Of a stretch of DNA of 64,000 nucleotides, positions 1-9,479 are shown one piece after another. A program made the translations under genes and the position numbers. Every line of letters begins with the position of its first letter. Within the stretch, counting starts at the first letter, position 1. The DNA lies in NCBI RefSeq assembly GCF_001625305.1, contig NW_017803901.1:83914-147913 (forward strand), given 5' to 3'. The notes below the pieces were generated by a model. The model was given only the letters and a program-made list of their open reading frames with translations. It searched no databases and was not told the origin of the DNA. Origin of the DNA: Branchiostoma belcheri. Lineage: Eukaryota > Chordata > Leptocardii > Amphioxiformes > Branchiostomatidae.

Positions 1-2539
1 TTCTCAGGATGTTTGGAACACACAGGGGTGCTCAGCCAGATGATCAGGGAGGCCAAAGCAAGCAAGGGGGACCTGACAGTGGTGTGGCTGGATTTGGCCA
101 ATGCATATGGCTCCATCCCACATGCGCTCATCCAGGTAGCGATGGATCACTACCATGTTCCCCCAAGAGTGAAGAGCATGATCAACAGTTACTTTGGGGG
201 AATCCAGCTGCGGTTCAAGACGGCCAGCTTCACAACGCAGTGGCAGAAGTTAGAGAAGGGTATTGTGACAGGGTGTACCATCTCACCTATCCTGTTCATA
301 ATGGGGATGAACCTGCTCCTTGATGCAGCAGCAACTAAGGCGAAGGGCCCCAGGATGAAGTCAGGGGCGAGACAGCCACCGTTGAGAGGGTTTATGGACG
401 ACATCACCCTAACAACTATCTCCCACATAGAAGCGAGGTGGATGCTGGCAGAGTTGGATCGCACGGCAACGTGGGGAAGAATGAAGTTCAAACCTAAGAA
501 GTCTAGATGCTTGGTGATAAGGAAAGGGAAGATCTCAGGAAGATTCAAGTTATACGTGCAGGGAGACCCCATCCCATCAATACAAGGCAACCCAATCAAG
601 TGCCTGGGCAAGTGGTATGATGAAACTCTTACAGACAAGAGAAATGTCCACAGTACAGTGGAGCAGACCCAGGAATGGCTAAGGAGAATAGAGAAATCAG
701 GCCTCCCTGGGAAGTTTAAGGCGTGGCTGTACCAGAATGGGCTGTTGCCGAGATTGATGTGGCTGCTAACTGTTTACGAGATGCCACTAACGTCTGTTGC
801 AGAGATCGAGAGGAAAATCAACAAGCATCTGAGGCGGTGGTTAGGAGTGCCGCCAAGCTTTACCGCGATAGGGCTGTATACAAAGGCAGGGCAGATGCAG
901 CTCCCGCTGTCGTCAGTAGAGGAGGAGTACAAAGTAGCCAAATGCAGAACTGTCATGCTGTATAGGGACTCTCACGACCAGAAAGTTAGAGATGCCGGAG
1001 TCACAACCAGAGCAGGTCGGAGGTTCAAAGCTGACTCACTGGTAGACCAAGCAGAGGGTATGCTGGTGTTGCGAGACATCATCGGAATTACCAACATCGG
1101 AAGACAGGGCTTAGGTTCCACCCACTTCCAGCAGTGGGGAAAGGCAAACAGAGAGGAGAGAAGGTCTCTAGTTCAGGAGGAAGTTAGGAAGCTAGAGGAA
1201 GAAAAGCGGATAGCGAAGGCAACCCAGATGGCAACACAGGGTGCGTGGACTAAGTGGAACCTTCCCAGCAAGAAAANNNNNNNNNNNNNNNNNNNNCGGT
1301 GGTTAGGAGTGCCGCCAAGCTTTACCGCGATAGGGCTGTATACAAAGGCAGGGCAGATGCAGCTCCCGCTGTCGTCAGTAGAGGAGGAGTACAAAGTAGC
1401 CAAATGCAGAACTGTCATGCTGTATAGGGACTCTCACGACCAGAAAGTTAGAGATGCCGGAGTCACAACCAGAGCAGGTCGGAGGTTCAAAGCTGACTCA
1501 CTGGTAGACCAAGCAGAGGGTATGCTGGTGTTGCGAGACATCATCGGAAATTACCAACATCGGAAGACAGGGCTTAGGTTCCACCCACTTCCAGCAGTGG
1601 GGAAAGGCAAACAGAGAGGAGAGAAGGTCTCTAGTTCAGGAGGAAGTTAGGAAGCTAGAGGAAGAAAAGCGGATAGCGAAGGCAACCCAGATGGCAACAC
1701 AGGGTGCGTGGACTAAGTGGAACCTTCCCAGCAAGAAAATCTCATGGGCAGATCTGTGGAATCTGGAACCTTACCGCATTTCCTTCATGCTAAGATCAGT
1801 TTACGACACCTTACCTTCACCATCCAACCTATACAGATGGGGACTAAGAGAAGACCCAGCATGTAAACTCTGTGGGGAGAGAGGCACCATGGCCCATATA
1901 CTGTCTTCATGCAATACGGCTCTTGCCCAGGGTCGGTATCGCTGGCGCCACGACAAGGTGTTGACCGTGTTAGCAAGCTCCCTAGAAGAAGCCAGGAAGA
2001 GAAAGAGACAGGGAGGCACGAAGCCGGGGTCAACAATCGCCTTTGTAAGAGAGGGGGAGAGGAGAACGATCACAGGCAGATCTAGAGAAGTAGGCAACAT
2101 TCTGGAGAAGGCGAAGACATGGGAGCTCAGAGTCGACTTGGGGAGGAAGTTGCAGTTCCCCAAAGTAGTTCAGACAAATCTACGACCAGACGCAGTGCTG
2201 TGGGCAGAAGCTGAGAAGAAGATAGTCCTCATCGAGTTAACTGTCCCCTGGGAAGAAAGGTGTGAAGAGGCGTACGAGAGGAAGAAGAACAAGTATCAGG
2301 AGCTCATAGATGAGTGTAGAAGTAAAGGATGGCAGGCGTGGCTGTTTCCTGTAGAAGTGGGCTGCAGGGGCTTTCCGGCCCAGTCAGTATGGAAGCTGTT
2401 CACCGCAATAGGTGTGAAAGGGAAGGAGAGAAAGGTCGCAGTTCGCAAGCTGGGTGAGGCGGCAGAGAGGTCATCCTGCTGGTTATGGAGTAGAAGAGAA
2501 GAAAGTTGCTGGAAGCCTGGCGGAGAGGATGTGCAGTGA
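1..2539 (+). mobile_element. R2-like non-LTR retrotransposon, RT plus restriction-like endonuclease, 5'-partial
   Basis: The frame is open from base 1, so the element runs off the window edge. The RT part shows 'VWLDLANAYGSIPH', 'GIVTGCTISPILF' and the catalytic 'FMDD' (about 390-402). After the RT comes a C-x2-C-x7-H-x4-C motif (about 1862-1911, CKLC...H...C). Next is an endonuclease-like block 'RPDAVLW...IVLIELTVPWE' followed by a K-rich helix (about 2185-2310). This order (RT, CCHC, PD-(D/E)xK-like endonuclease) is that of R2/NeSL/Hero-type elements with a restriction-like endonuclease, not the APE type. Such elements encode one protein that nicks a target and reverse-transcribes its own RNA there. 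The frame stops at 2537-2539. A gap and a 442-bp duplication break the frame in the middle (see separate entry). The clade within the RLE group cannot be fixed by eye. Confidence 0.85.
835..1739 (+). repeat. Tandem duplication flanking an N gap inside the R2-like element (likely assembly artefact)
   Basis: Bases 835-1276 recur as 1297-1739, separated by 20 N (1277-1296). By eye the copies are identical except for one extra A in the second copy (ATCGGAATT versus ATCGGAAATT near 1547). That base shifts the frame, so the upstream frame ends at 1650 and the true frame resumes near 1691. A gap-flanking perfect duplication is typical of an unresolved overlap in assembly. Removing one copy leaves a single RT-endonuclease frame. 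Confidence 0.9.
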
Positions 2540-3232
2540 GTTGGCCGCCACTGCTGGACCCAACAACTCGAGGGCGTCACGGTTGAGGGTCGAAACGCCC
2601 AAGGAAGGTTGCACCGTCTGATGACATCCATCTCCACAAGCAACACAGCACTACTCCACTACATAGGTGAGTGGAGTAGATTAAGGCAGCACCCTTGCTG
2701 TATTCACCAACTATGGTTGAAAACTTTTTTTTTTTTGGAAACGGCCGAAAATTCATGCGCGCGCGGATGTCATCCATATAATCAAATCAACATGGCCTAA
2801 CCAGGCTAGGCTTCGGGAGGCGTCTGGAAAGAGTAGAAATCGGGGTCGGTCGGCTGGAGAGAACAGTTTGTCGCCCTTGGCATGCTATCTCTCTATTTGG
2901 CCGATTTCTACTCTTTCCACCCAGGCCGTGGGGTTTGATGGCCGCGCAGTTAACGAGTAGAAGTAGCCTTCCCGCGGCCGAATTCTACCCGTAGAAAGGG
3001 CCTGGTGGAGGCTACCTTGACTCGTCGTTATTTTGAAAGATAGGGCACTAACTTCACAGTTGCAACAGAAAACACGGAATAAAAGGAGACTATGTAACAT
3101 TTGACAATTACACCTTTTTCTACCGAACGGCGACTGTCGAGCGAGACGGATCTGTAATTCTGTAATGTTAAAAATAACAAAAGATGGCCTCAAAATTCGT
3201 TCTTTTTCAATGGCGTTCGGACAAGTCGGACA
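2540..3232. other. Non-coding stretch after the R2-like element, with a 19-bp inverted repeat
   Basis: The first 150 bp are probably the 3' UTR of the element. A T-run lies at 2717-2729. An inverted repeat pairs 2825-2843 (TGGAAAGAGTAGAAATCGG) with 2901-2919 around a 57-bp loop. The motif GGCCGATTTCTAC in the right arm also occurs in the hairpin element near 60.5 kb. No gene is seen. Confidence 0.6.
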
Positions 3233-4330
3233 TTACCCTAGAAGCCATTGTGACACGAAACCGGCCAAGCCCCGTGGGGTAACAAGTCTAGAGATCTTTA
3301 GTCGCTCTAAGATCGCCGCCTCGGTGAAAAGGCAAATTAGCAAACCGAAAATACTCACATTGGGGAATAGTTCTGCTAATTTCGCCTGCCTGCACGGTAG
3401 TACGCGGTGGGATGGTGACGGTGTTTTCGTTGAAGACCTCATGAGGGCAAGGAGCATTTCTATGGCGTCCTCCGCGTCACGACAAGACGCCCTGATGTCC
3501 TGGAGGACAGACAATCCCAGGGTCACTTCAGCTTCGGGGACAATTTCCCTCATTTTCTCAATGTCCTCATCGATATCCGATTGGCGTGAACAGCCTGGGG
3601 TTGGTTCCTGTGGTTCTTTCACCTGTTTCTTCGCCTGACTTGAATTGGCCGTGAGTGATGGTACAGCTGGTGAACTACTGTAGCTATCCCACATGGTGGT
3701 GGTAGTGTACGAGTATTTTCTCCCCTTTCCCTCTCCACTGCTCCGGTCTCTCTGTTCTTGGTACTCAGTAATGGCCTTTCTCAGATGAAGGGCTGGATGT
3801 GTGTTTGGCCGTTCCGCCGAATACTGCTCCATGCTCCTATTTAGGGCGGAATAGAGTTCCTTGTTTCGAATGCCCCTTGCTTCGAGCTTCCTGTTCAGCT
3901 CCGCGGACTTAGTTCTGTCAGACGTGCTGTCTTCCTCTCCCTTCTTGATGAGGTTGGCGACTCCGATTACCTCCTCCGCTCGGAGACCTTGAGAACTGCT
4001 CGTCGCCCCTCTCACCTGTATGTCCTGGTCGTGTGCATGTTGGTGGCGATATACTTCCACCTGCAAACAACGCGAGCACTTACACTGCTGCCAGGGGCAG
4101 GCTTTTTTGTGGCCTTTTAGCGGGACGATCTGACCGTGGCCACGGCACTTCTTGCACGTGTACTCGGCACGTTGTTCCATGCTGGAGTGACTAGTGGACT
4201 GCGTGAGGTCCTGAGACGGCACAACCGTACCGTGACTGTGTTTATTACACCCCAACCCACACATCTTCACACATGTATGGTAAGAACACGATACAGGGTG
4301 GTATATGAGTTCAGCGGTATGTTCAACCAT
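3233..4330 (-). CDS. DM-domain (doublesex/mab-3-related) protein, intronless ORF
   Basis: The open frame spans 3233-4417. I place the start at 4330 (ATG, 'MVEHTAEL') because the 29 residues before it are Phe-rich and read from an A/C-rich leader. A later ATG at 4180 ('MEQRAEYT') is also possible. Right after that second Met lies a DM zinc-binding domain, C-x2-C-x2-H-x8-H-x3-C-x4-C-x-C-x2-C ('CKKCRGHG..LKGHKKACPW..CKCSRC'). This has exactly the spacing of Dmrt proteins, which bind DNA through intertwined zinc sites and act as nuclear regulators. A low-complexity Ser/Lys-rich middle follows. Near the C terminus is a short helical stretch ('IEKMREIVPEAEVTLGL..DAEDAIEMLLAL') that resembles the CUE-like DMA region; this is tentative. 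The middle region is paralogous to the fragment at 41.7 kb. The last ~70 residues may be read-through past a splice site. The lack of introns is unusual for the family. Confidence 0.75.
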   Translation of the reverse strand: MVEHTAELIYHPVSCSYHTCVKMCGLGCNKHSHGTVVPSQDLTQSTSHSSMEQRAEYTCKKCRGHGQIVPLKGHKKACPWQQCKCSRCLQVEVYRHQHAHDQDIQVRGATSSSQGLRAEEVIGVANLIKKGEEDSTSDRTKSAELNRKLEARGIRNKELYSALNRSMEQYSAERPNTHPALHLRKAITEYQEQRDRSSGEGKGRKYSYTTTTMWDSYSSSPAVPSLTANSSQAKKQVKEPQEPTPGCSRQSDIDEDIEKMREIVPEAEVTLGLSVLQDIRASCRDAEDAIEMLLALMRSSTKTPSPSHRVLPCRQAKLAELFPNVSIFGLLICLFTEAAILERLKISRLVTPRGLAGFVSQWLLG

Positions 4331-4672
4331 GGTGATAGCAAAAGTCAGGAAATGTGAAAACACGTGTGGGTAAAAAAATAAGTTCCTTGAGCAACAGAAC
4401 AAAAAGAAATCAAACAAAACAAAACAAAAAACAAAATAAACAAAACAAGGGCCCGCATGGTCCGAAACGGAAGAGGAAAATAAAATGACCGCTAATCCTG
4501 TACCCTACATTTGACACGTTCTCTTGAGAACAATTCGTTTTCTTGTGAAAACACAGCAGTGTGCGAACTTCATGGGAGGTAGGAAAAGGGTTGCTGTAAT
4601 ATATTTATTGATGGTTGTTTTCGTGACTGACGAAACACATCCCTCACATTTGGTTTCTGCAGTAAAATAAAT
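4331..4672. promoter_or_regulatory. Shared intergenic region between divergent DM-domain and plus-strand genes
   Basis: About 340 bp separate two head-to-head coding starts, at 4330 on the minus strand and 4673 on the plus strand. It contains an A/C-rich run (about 4405-4450, repeated AAAACAAA) and otherwise unique sequence. The arrangement suggests a bidirectional promoter, but no TATA box or initiator stands out. The promoter role is inferred from position only. Confidence 0.4.
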
Positions 4673-5778
4673 ATGGCAGAAACTAATGCCGTTCATGCAA
4701 CAACATTGTATCTTGCTGTAGAGAAACTTTCTTCTCCTACATCTGGACTCGTAAAAGTCTCAGAAACAGACGAAGGTATCGAATTAGTGCAAGGATCCCA
4801 GAGGATTCAAGGGCGCTTTCCAGAGGCAACAAGACACCTTCTTGGCATCTTTCGGAAATTCAGTAGTCACTTAAACTGTCAAGTGGCAAACTGCGTATGT
4901 CCGGAGCCAGAAAATCATACGTTCCTGGTAATAGATGTGTATTCTGCACCTGAGCAAGTTAGCCATGTCCGTTGTTTGGTTGACAGTGCTCTACAGTCGA
5001 ATAGGAACGCTTATCGGCAGATACCCAAGCTGATGTCCTTACAAGACAGTGGTAGACAGGTAAGAGACTTAGACTTTTAAGACGAAAGACATTTTGAATC
5101 TGAACAACTGCGTGTGTGTGTGTGTGCGCGCGCGCGCGTGTGTGTGTACGTACGTGTGTATGTATGTATGTACGTGTACCACATGTGAGCATTTGTGTGT
5201 GTGTGTGTGTGTGGTCTATGTGTGTGACGTTCTTCCCCTGTTATATCAAAGAGGTCCTTGTTTATATTATATAACCACGTGTATTTCTCTCCTTACGGCA
5301 TAATTGTAACTGTTTTCTGTGGGGTCGTGTGGCGCAGTCGGTAGCGCGTTCGGCTCACACCCAAGAATATATTTAAAAAAATAACTGTTTTCTATAAAAC
5401 AAACAAACATGGTGTATTTTTACACAGGAAGTGACCAATACTGGCCAGGTTTTTTTCTAAACAGGGGAATAAGGGAGCTGCTCCCTCATGTAACCAGCCA
5501 GCTCCCTCATACCAATTTTCAGATTGAACCCTAAGTGGCTACTCTTATTAAAAAATACCCCCTTAGTCGCTTCGTTCCTTGTCATGCTTGCGATCTGCTC
5601 CCTCATGCTAAATTTTTCTAGAAAAAACCCTGCTGGCAGCTATCAAGAGATCTGTGTCGACTGCGGATTACCCATATTCAGCAGAGTGGAGGACATTGAC
5701 GAAGCGCATCTCGATGTTATTCATAATATAAATAGGCAATGTTTCACGTGTGGCGACCGCAACGTTCTATACAGGTGA
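4673..5778 (+). CDS. Two-exon gene of unknown function; exon 2 split by a MITE
   Basis: Exon 1 is 4673-5059, starting at ATG 'MAETNAVHATTLYLAVEKL'. It ends in phase 0 at a strong donor (CAG|GTAAGA). Exon 2 begins at 5428 after the acceptor TTTTACACAG and reads EVTNTG to 5445. A 187-bp inverted-repeat element plus one 5-bp target duplicate then interrupts it. Reading resumes at 5638 in the same frame (SYQEICVDCGLPIF...) to a stop at 5776-5778, or to a possible donor CAG|GTGACT just before it. The second half has C-x2-C (CVDC) and C-x2-C (CFTC) pairs about 25 residues apart, like a small zinc ribbon. I do not recognise the family. The intron holds a GT/CG/TATG microsatellite and a tRNA-like fragment. 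Phase agreement across the intron, and frame restoration once the MITE is removed, argue that this is or recently was a real gene. Confidence 0.6.
5109..5218. repeat. Compound microsatellite (GT)n(CG)n(TATG)n in intron
   Basis: Runs of GT, a CGCGCGCG core, TATG/TACG steps and a second GT run lie inside the intron of the gene above. Reading frames through it (strings of V, C and R) are artefacts of the dinucleotide repeat. Confidence 0.9.
5322..5361 (+). other. tRNA-like 5' half (box A only)
   Basis: The segment GTGTGGCGCAGTCGGTAGCG has the D-arm/box A of an elongator tRNA, but no anticodon stem, T-arm or box B (GGTTCGA) follows. It is a tRNA-derived fragment, perhaps a SINE head, not a functional tRNA. 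Confidence 0.5.
5446..5632. mobile_element. 187-bp MITE with CAGG termini and 5-bp TSD, inserted in an exon
   Basis: The left end CAGGTTTTTTTCTA (5446-5459) pairs with the right end TAGAAAAAACCCTG (5619-5632), 13 of 14 positions complementary. The element is flanked by the direct repeat CTGGC at 5441-5445 and 5633-5637. It has no coding capacity. The CAGG(G) termini resemble hAT ends, but hAT elements give 8-bp duplications and only 5 bp match here. The element at 63142 shows the same CAGG end type and a 5-bp duplication. Confidence 0.8.
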
Positions 5779-6289
5779 CTGGTGTACGGTGAAATCGACA
5801 AACGATGGATAGTTCTAGTGATATGAGATCACAACTGTAGCTCTGATTGCCATGGTAATGCATGGCTGGTTATGATCATTTCCATATTAGAAATTAGAAT
5901 TATTATTAGACATTGGAATTATGGCAACATTTTGACAGGAAATGTAATATGTGTAAAAGTTGACACACAGCTAAAACTGTCATTCACGTTGTTTCCATAT
6001 GCTCGTGTTTCCTGGTTTCTCAAAAGAGTGCTAACTGTATATGTACTAATTTCCTAGTGTGGATGTGTTTTAGTATTCGCTTGTGATCCCAAAATTTACA
6101 TCGTTACAAACGTTACATCAAGTTTGTCTTGGCTACTTCATCACATGTATTAAGATGGTGGTTTCGCCTCAAGTTCACACCACGAAAATGTGCACAGGAA
6201 AATGACCGAGTTCAACTGGACAAAAGAACCTCAAACAATGGACATTGTTTATAGAACTGAGCTAATCAGAAAACAGCCGAAGATCACCA
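5779..6289. other. Non-coding stretch, nothing recognised
   Basis: AT-rich sequence with only short frames and no obvious repeats or splice-bounded exons. Confidence 0.5.
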
Positions 6290-6480
6290 AAGCCCTGCTA
6301 CGGAGGCCAGGACATCCCATCCGACGGACGATCTTTCTGCTTCCATTCCGAGCGGTGCAGTGCGACTGACCGGGGATCTAACCACAACCTTCGGGTTTAC
6401 CCTGGCGGCAACAGGCGATCACACACGGGCCGAACACGATTACTTTCACCATGGAGGTAGCTCCATGCTTTCACCTACAC
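6290..6480 (-). repeat. tRNA-derived SINE remnant
   Basis: Read on the minus strand, the block has AACCCGAAGGTTGTGG, then a box B-like TTAGATCCCCGG. After these comes a 'GATCGTCCGTCGGATGGGATG' type central segment, as seen in invertebrate tRNA-SINEs. Box A and an A-rich tail are not clear, so the copy is decayed or partial. Family assignment is by resemblance only. Confidence 0.45.
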
Positions 6481-7273
6481 ATTAGAGATTGTTGATGCTT
6501 GCTCCACACGGTTGTTTTGATCTGTTATGAGTCTGAATGTGACTGAATGAAGAATGAAATGATGGGATGACAAACCATAGTGTCCTCGAGCTGAGTGTGT
6601 GTAGGTCCAGCTAGGCGAAGCATTTAGGATTCTGTGTGTGTAGCGAAAAACTGGCAACACCCAACCTCCAAGCAGTTGTGGCGGTCTGGTATTTTATGGC
6701 GTTTCACGGTGGGCTTCTGATTCAATAATCTGAAGGTTCTGGGTCTTTCCCATTACCCCTCGTAGTTGATAGTTGATAAGACGGGTTTAAAGTCGCAAGA
6801 ACTCCCAGAACAAATCAGACCATATGGCATGTCATCTATTGGAAGATTTCGTTACTCGTACAAGACAGAACCACCACCCACCCCCTCAAATTGTTCTAAT
6901 AATTGTTCAATTGTGCCCCAAGTTGATGCAAGAGAGCGTGATATGTCTACGTATATTGCTTTCCTCTTGGGTATTCTTTGGGTATCAGTTTTCTATACCG
7001 TCTGTGGCTGCGCGCGTCCAACCGTAAAGCGATTAATCAGGGTAGCGAAAGCACAAACTCAGGAGGAAAAAAAAGACATCCATATGATGAGTTTGTGCTT
7101 ATTCGATAAATTAAAAAGTCAGCCACTCTTCACGCATGTACCGGATAGCCTCCCCCAGAGCTTCCTATGGGGATGCGGATCCTAGAATTCAGTATAAAAA
7201 ATAAGGGAGTCAGTCCACGGGAGGGTTGATTAATTTCTCCCTCTGAGTCAGAACTGCGCGGCGCGGCGCGGGT
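6481..7273. other. Non-coding stretch with weak ORF
   Basis: An open frame at 6766-7185 has a hydrophobic segment (IAFLLGILWVSVFYTVCG), but no homology I recognise and no exon signals. A GC-rich CGCGGCGCGG run precedes the palindromic element at 7274. Confidence 0.4.
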
Positions 7274-7590
7274 AATTGATAGCCTCCCGTGCAGGCTACG
7301 GGCGGGTGGGAATTTTGATACAGCGTTTTGTAGAGTTTTTAACGCTGGTCATCCTACAACTAGCCGGCTATCAAAATAACGCGTTAAAAACTCAAAACGC
7401 TATATCAAAGTTCCTAGCCTGACCATGGAGGTAGAACTTTTTTCTACCTCCATGGCCTGACTAATCGCGCTCGCCTCGAAGTTGCCCCCCCCCCTTGGGG
7501 TGGGGGTCATTAACCTCCTGCCGAGAGCTCGTGTAACACAGGCTATCAAAATTCCCACCCGCCCGTAGCCTGCAAAGGAGGCTTGTAATT
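7274..7590. mobile_element. 317-bp foldback/MITE with 47-bp inverted ends and nested hairpins
   Basis: Ends 7274-7320 and 7544-7590 are inverted copies; the core GCAGGCTACGGGCGGGTGGG is perfect and the outermost 15 bp are diverged. Inside, AGCGTTTTG..AGTTTTTAACGC (7322-7345) pairs with 7381-7401. A third hairpin pairs CCATGGAGGTAGAA (from 7423) with TTCTACCTCCATGG (ending near 7456). A GGT trinucleotide flanks both ends, which may be chance. No ORF is present. The superfamily is unassigned. Confidence 0.75.
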
Positions 7591-8057
7591 GGTAGTCTAT
7601 GGTGGCTAGAAACTCACATAGTCAATTATATTCCTGTTAGTCTGATGGAGACTGAACAGGAAGTGCGAGAAACCTCTCCTACATATCTGCTTGGGGATTA
7701 ATGGCGGGACGTGTCATGAGAAAGTACTTCAATGAGAAAAGAATTCGGTATTTTAAAAGTTTCATTCTTTCACAAGAAACGATAATTGCGTTTATATCAT
7801 GGTCTTGAGGTAAACATACCAATTGCTTTACTACGATATTCAACGTTGAAGTTGGTCGCATAAGCTCTTTCATTGTTCGTCCCGATAATGATGGATGAGC
7901 TGAGTTTGCCTGTACCAATGAATACTAGCATCACGCCTCTTTGAGAGGTTGCACCTCCCAAAATCACTCATGCAGGGGATCACAATTTCCGTCATTGATT
8001 ACAACCAAGGAGGTAGACGTAGTTCAGCGCTGTGTCCCTGCCTGAATCGAGGCCACA
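7591..8057. other. 5' flank of the IS630/Tc1-like transposase
   Basis: No terminal inverted repeat paired with the 3' side of the transposase is evident by eye. Frames are short and unremarkable. Confidence 0.4.
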
Positions 8058-9052
8058 ATGTTCAAGTTGAACCAGAACGACGGTGTGTATCGGACTGGAA
8101 TAGCGTACGGGAACGAAAAACGCATAGCAGTTCTGCGCTGCTACCTCCGCTTCAATGGATGTACTCTGCGTACGGCCCGAGAGAACACTTGTTCTGAATG
8201 CTACGTCAGGTCAGTTGTTTCGCGTTTTGTTGAGACCGGGGAATTAGGACACCGACAAGGACACGGCGATGGAGGGCGGCGCGCCCCAGAACATGTCAGG
8301 GTGTACCTGGAGGCGTTGGTGACAGTGAACCCAGCCCTCTACATCAGGGAACTACGTCAACTTTTGCAAGACGACCTAGAATTAGCAGAGGTGGACACTC
8401 CCAGCGAATCCACAATATGTAGATGGTTAACCGAAGATCGGCTAACCTTGAAAGTAGCAGCGCGGATTCCACTTGAAAGGTACACCCAATTGAACATGCA
8501 GAGGCGGCAGGAATATCTGGCATGGCGCCGACACGTGGACCCGGAGCAGATCTACTTCGCAGACGAAACTGGATTCAATTTCCATGTTGACCAGCGGATT
8601 AGGGGGCGAGCACCTCAGGGAAACGTTTATCCCCTTGTGGGGTTTCGCAATCCGGGCCAAAAATGGTCTGCTCTTGCTACCGTGGGTTGGGACGGACTAG
8701 TAAATGTACTCCCAATCCACGGTAACTTTAATCGGGACGTGTGTAATAACTGCTTCGCAAACTACATGGCCCATTTCATGCAGAGAGGAAGCTACCTTGT
8801 GATGGACAATGCTAGTATACACAATGAGGGTGACTTGCGGGCTATTTTTGCGCCACTTGGAATTACGCTAGTGAAGCTGCCGCCGTACAGATGGTGTTTG
8901 GACTAGTAAAAGCTAGGCTGAGGCGCACACCCAACGCCGTCGCTGACAACGCTCCTTTGAGTATCATGGACGCCTTCCTGTCGGTAACAGAGTTTACGAT
9001 AAGGAACTTTTACAGGCGCTGTTGGCGAGAAGATGAAGGGCATGGACATTAA
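8058..9052 (+). pseudogene. Tc1/IS630-type DDE transposase, catalytic third residue deleted
   Basis: The frame from ATG 8058 runs 282 codons. N-terminal helix-turn-helix residues (about 20-130) are followed by the DDE core. The first acidic residue lies in 'IYFADETGFNFH' (D169) and the second in 'YLVMDNASIHN' (D250). The usual 'LPPYSPDLNPIE' block is cut: after LPPY (274-277) the frame runs into 'RWCLD' and stops at 8906. The other frame immediately continues 'MVFGLVKARLRRTPNAVAD...' to a TAA at 9050-9052. A short deletion of about eight codons with a frameshift therefore removed the third catalytic E/D, leaving a dead cut-and-paste transposase. The family moves as DNA with TA target duplication. 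Confidence 0.85.
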
Positions 9053-9469
9053 GTAATGACATTAATGTGGCTTGTTGCAGAGAATGCAGTTACTTTAGAA
9101 TCTATTAAATCGGAGACTTTTATTTGATATTGTTTTGCGACGAAGTAAAAAGTAGCTAGGAGTTAACATGCAGGCCATTTAGGGTATATATATATTGGTT
9201 TTGTACATGTCCTGAAGTGGGAAAATAGCCTGGAATCCATCCGCTTTGCCTTCAAGGCAAATTTTCTTCGTCTAGAAGCCGTACATGTACATATACAATA
9301 TGAAATTGGGAAATCGCCATTCCGCCATTCAAACAAACGCGGTTTCACTTCCCTAATCTCATGACTAACAATCAGGTAAAAGATCTAAAGCATGACAGAA
9401 CAGAACGAAATAGAAAACACGATTTTCGCCTATCTTGGACGGTGGGCGGCACGAATGGATTAGTGTAAC
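9053..9469. other. 3' flank of transposase, nothing recognised
   Basis: AT-rich non-coding sequence; no terminal repeat matched to the 5' flank by eye. Confidence 0.4.
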
Positions 9470-9479
9470 ATGAAGACCG

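Noticed and set aside
13-1650. A single 545-residue protein running through the N run
   Set aside because: The frame crosses a gap and a duplication; the true frame continues from 1691 after removing one copy.
2717-2729. Poly-T as a reverse-oriented LINE poly-A tail
   Set aside because: No adjoining LINE 3' end or target duplication on the minus strand.
4331-4417. N-terminal extension of the DM protein to 4417
   Set aside because: Phe-rich residues encoded by an A/C-rich leader, unlike a nuclear protein start; a later ATG is preferred.
5094-5303. ORF of repeated V, C and R residues
   Set aside because: Product of the GT/CG microsatellite inside an intron.
5322-5361. Functional tRNA gene
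   Set aside because: Only the D-arm half is present; no anticodon stem, box B or acceptor 3' side.
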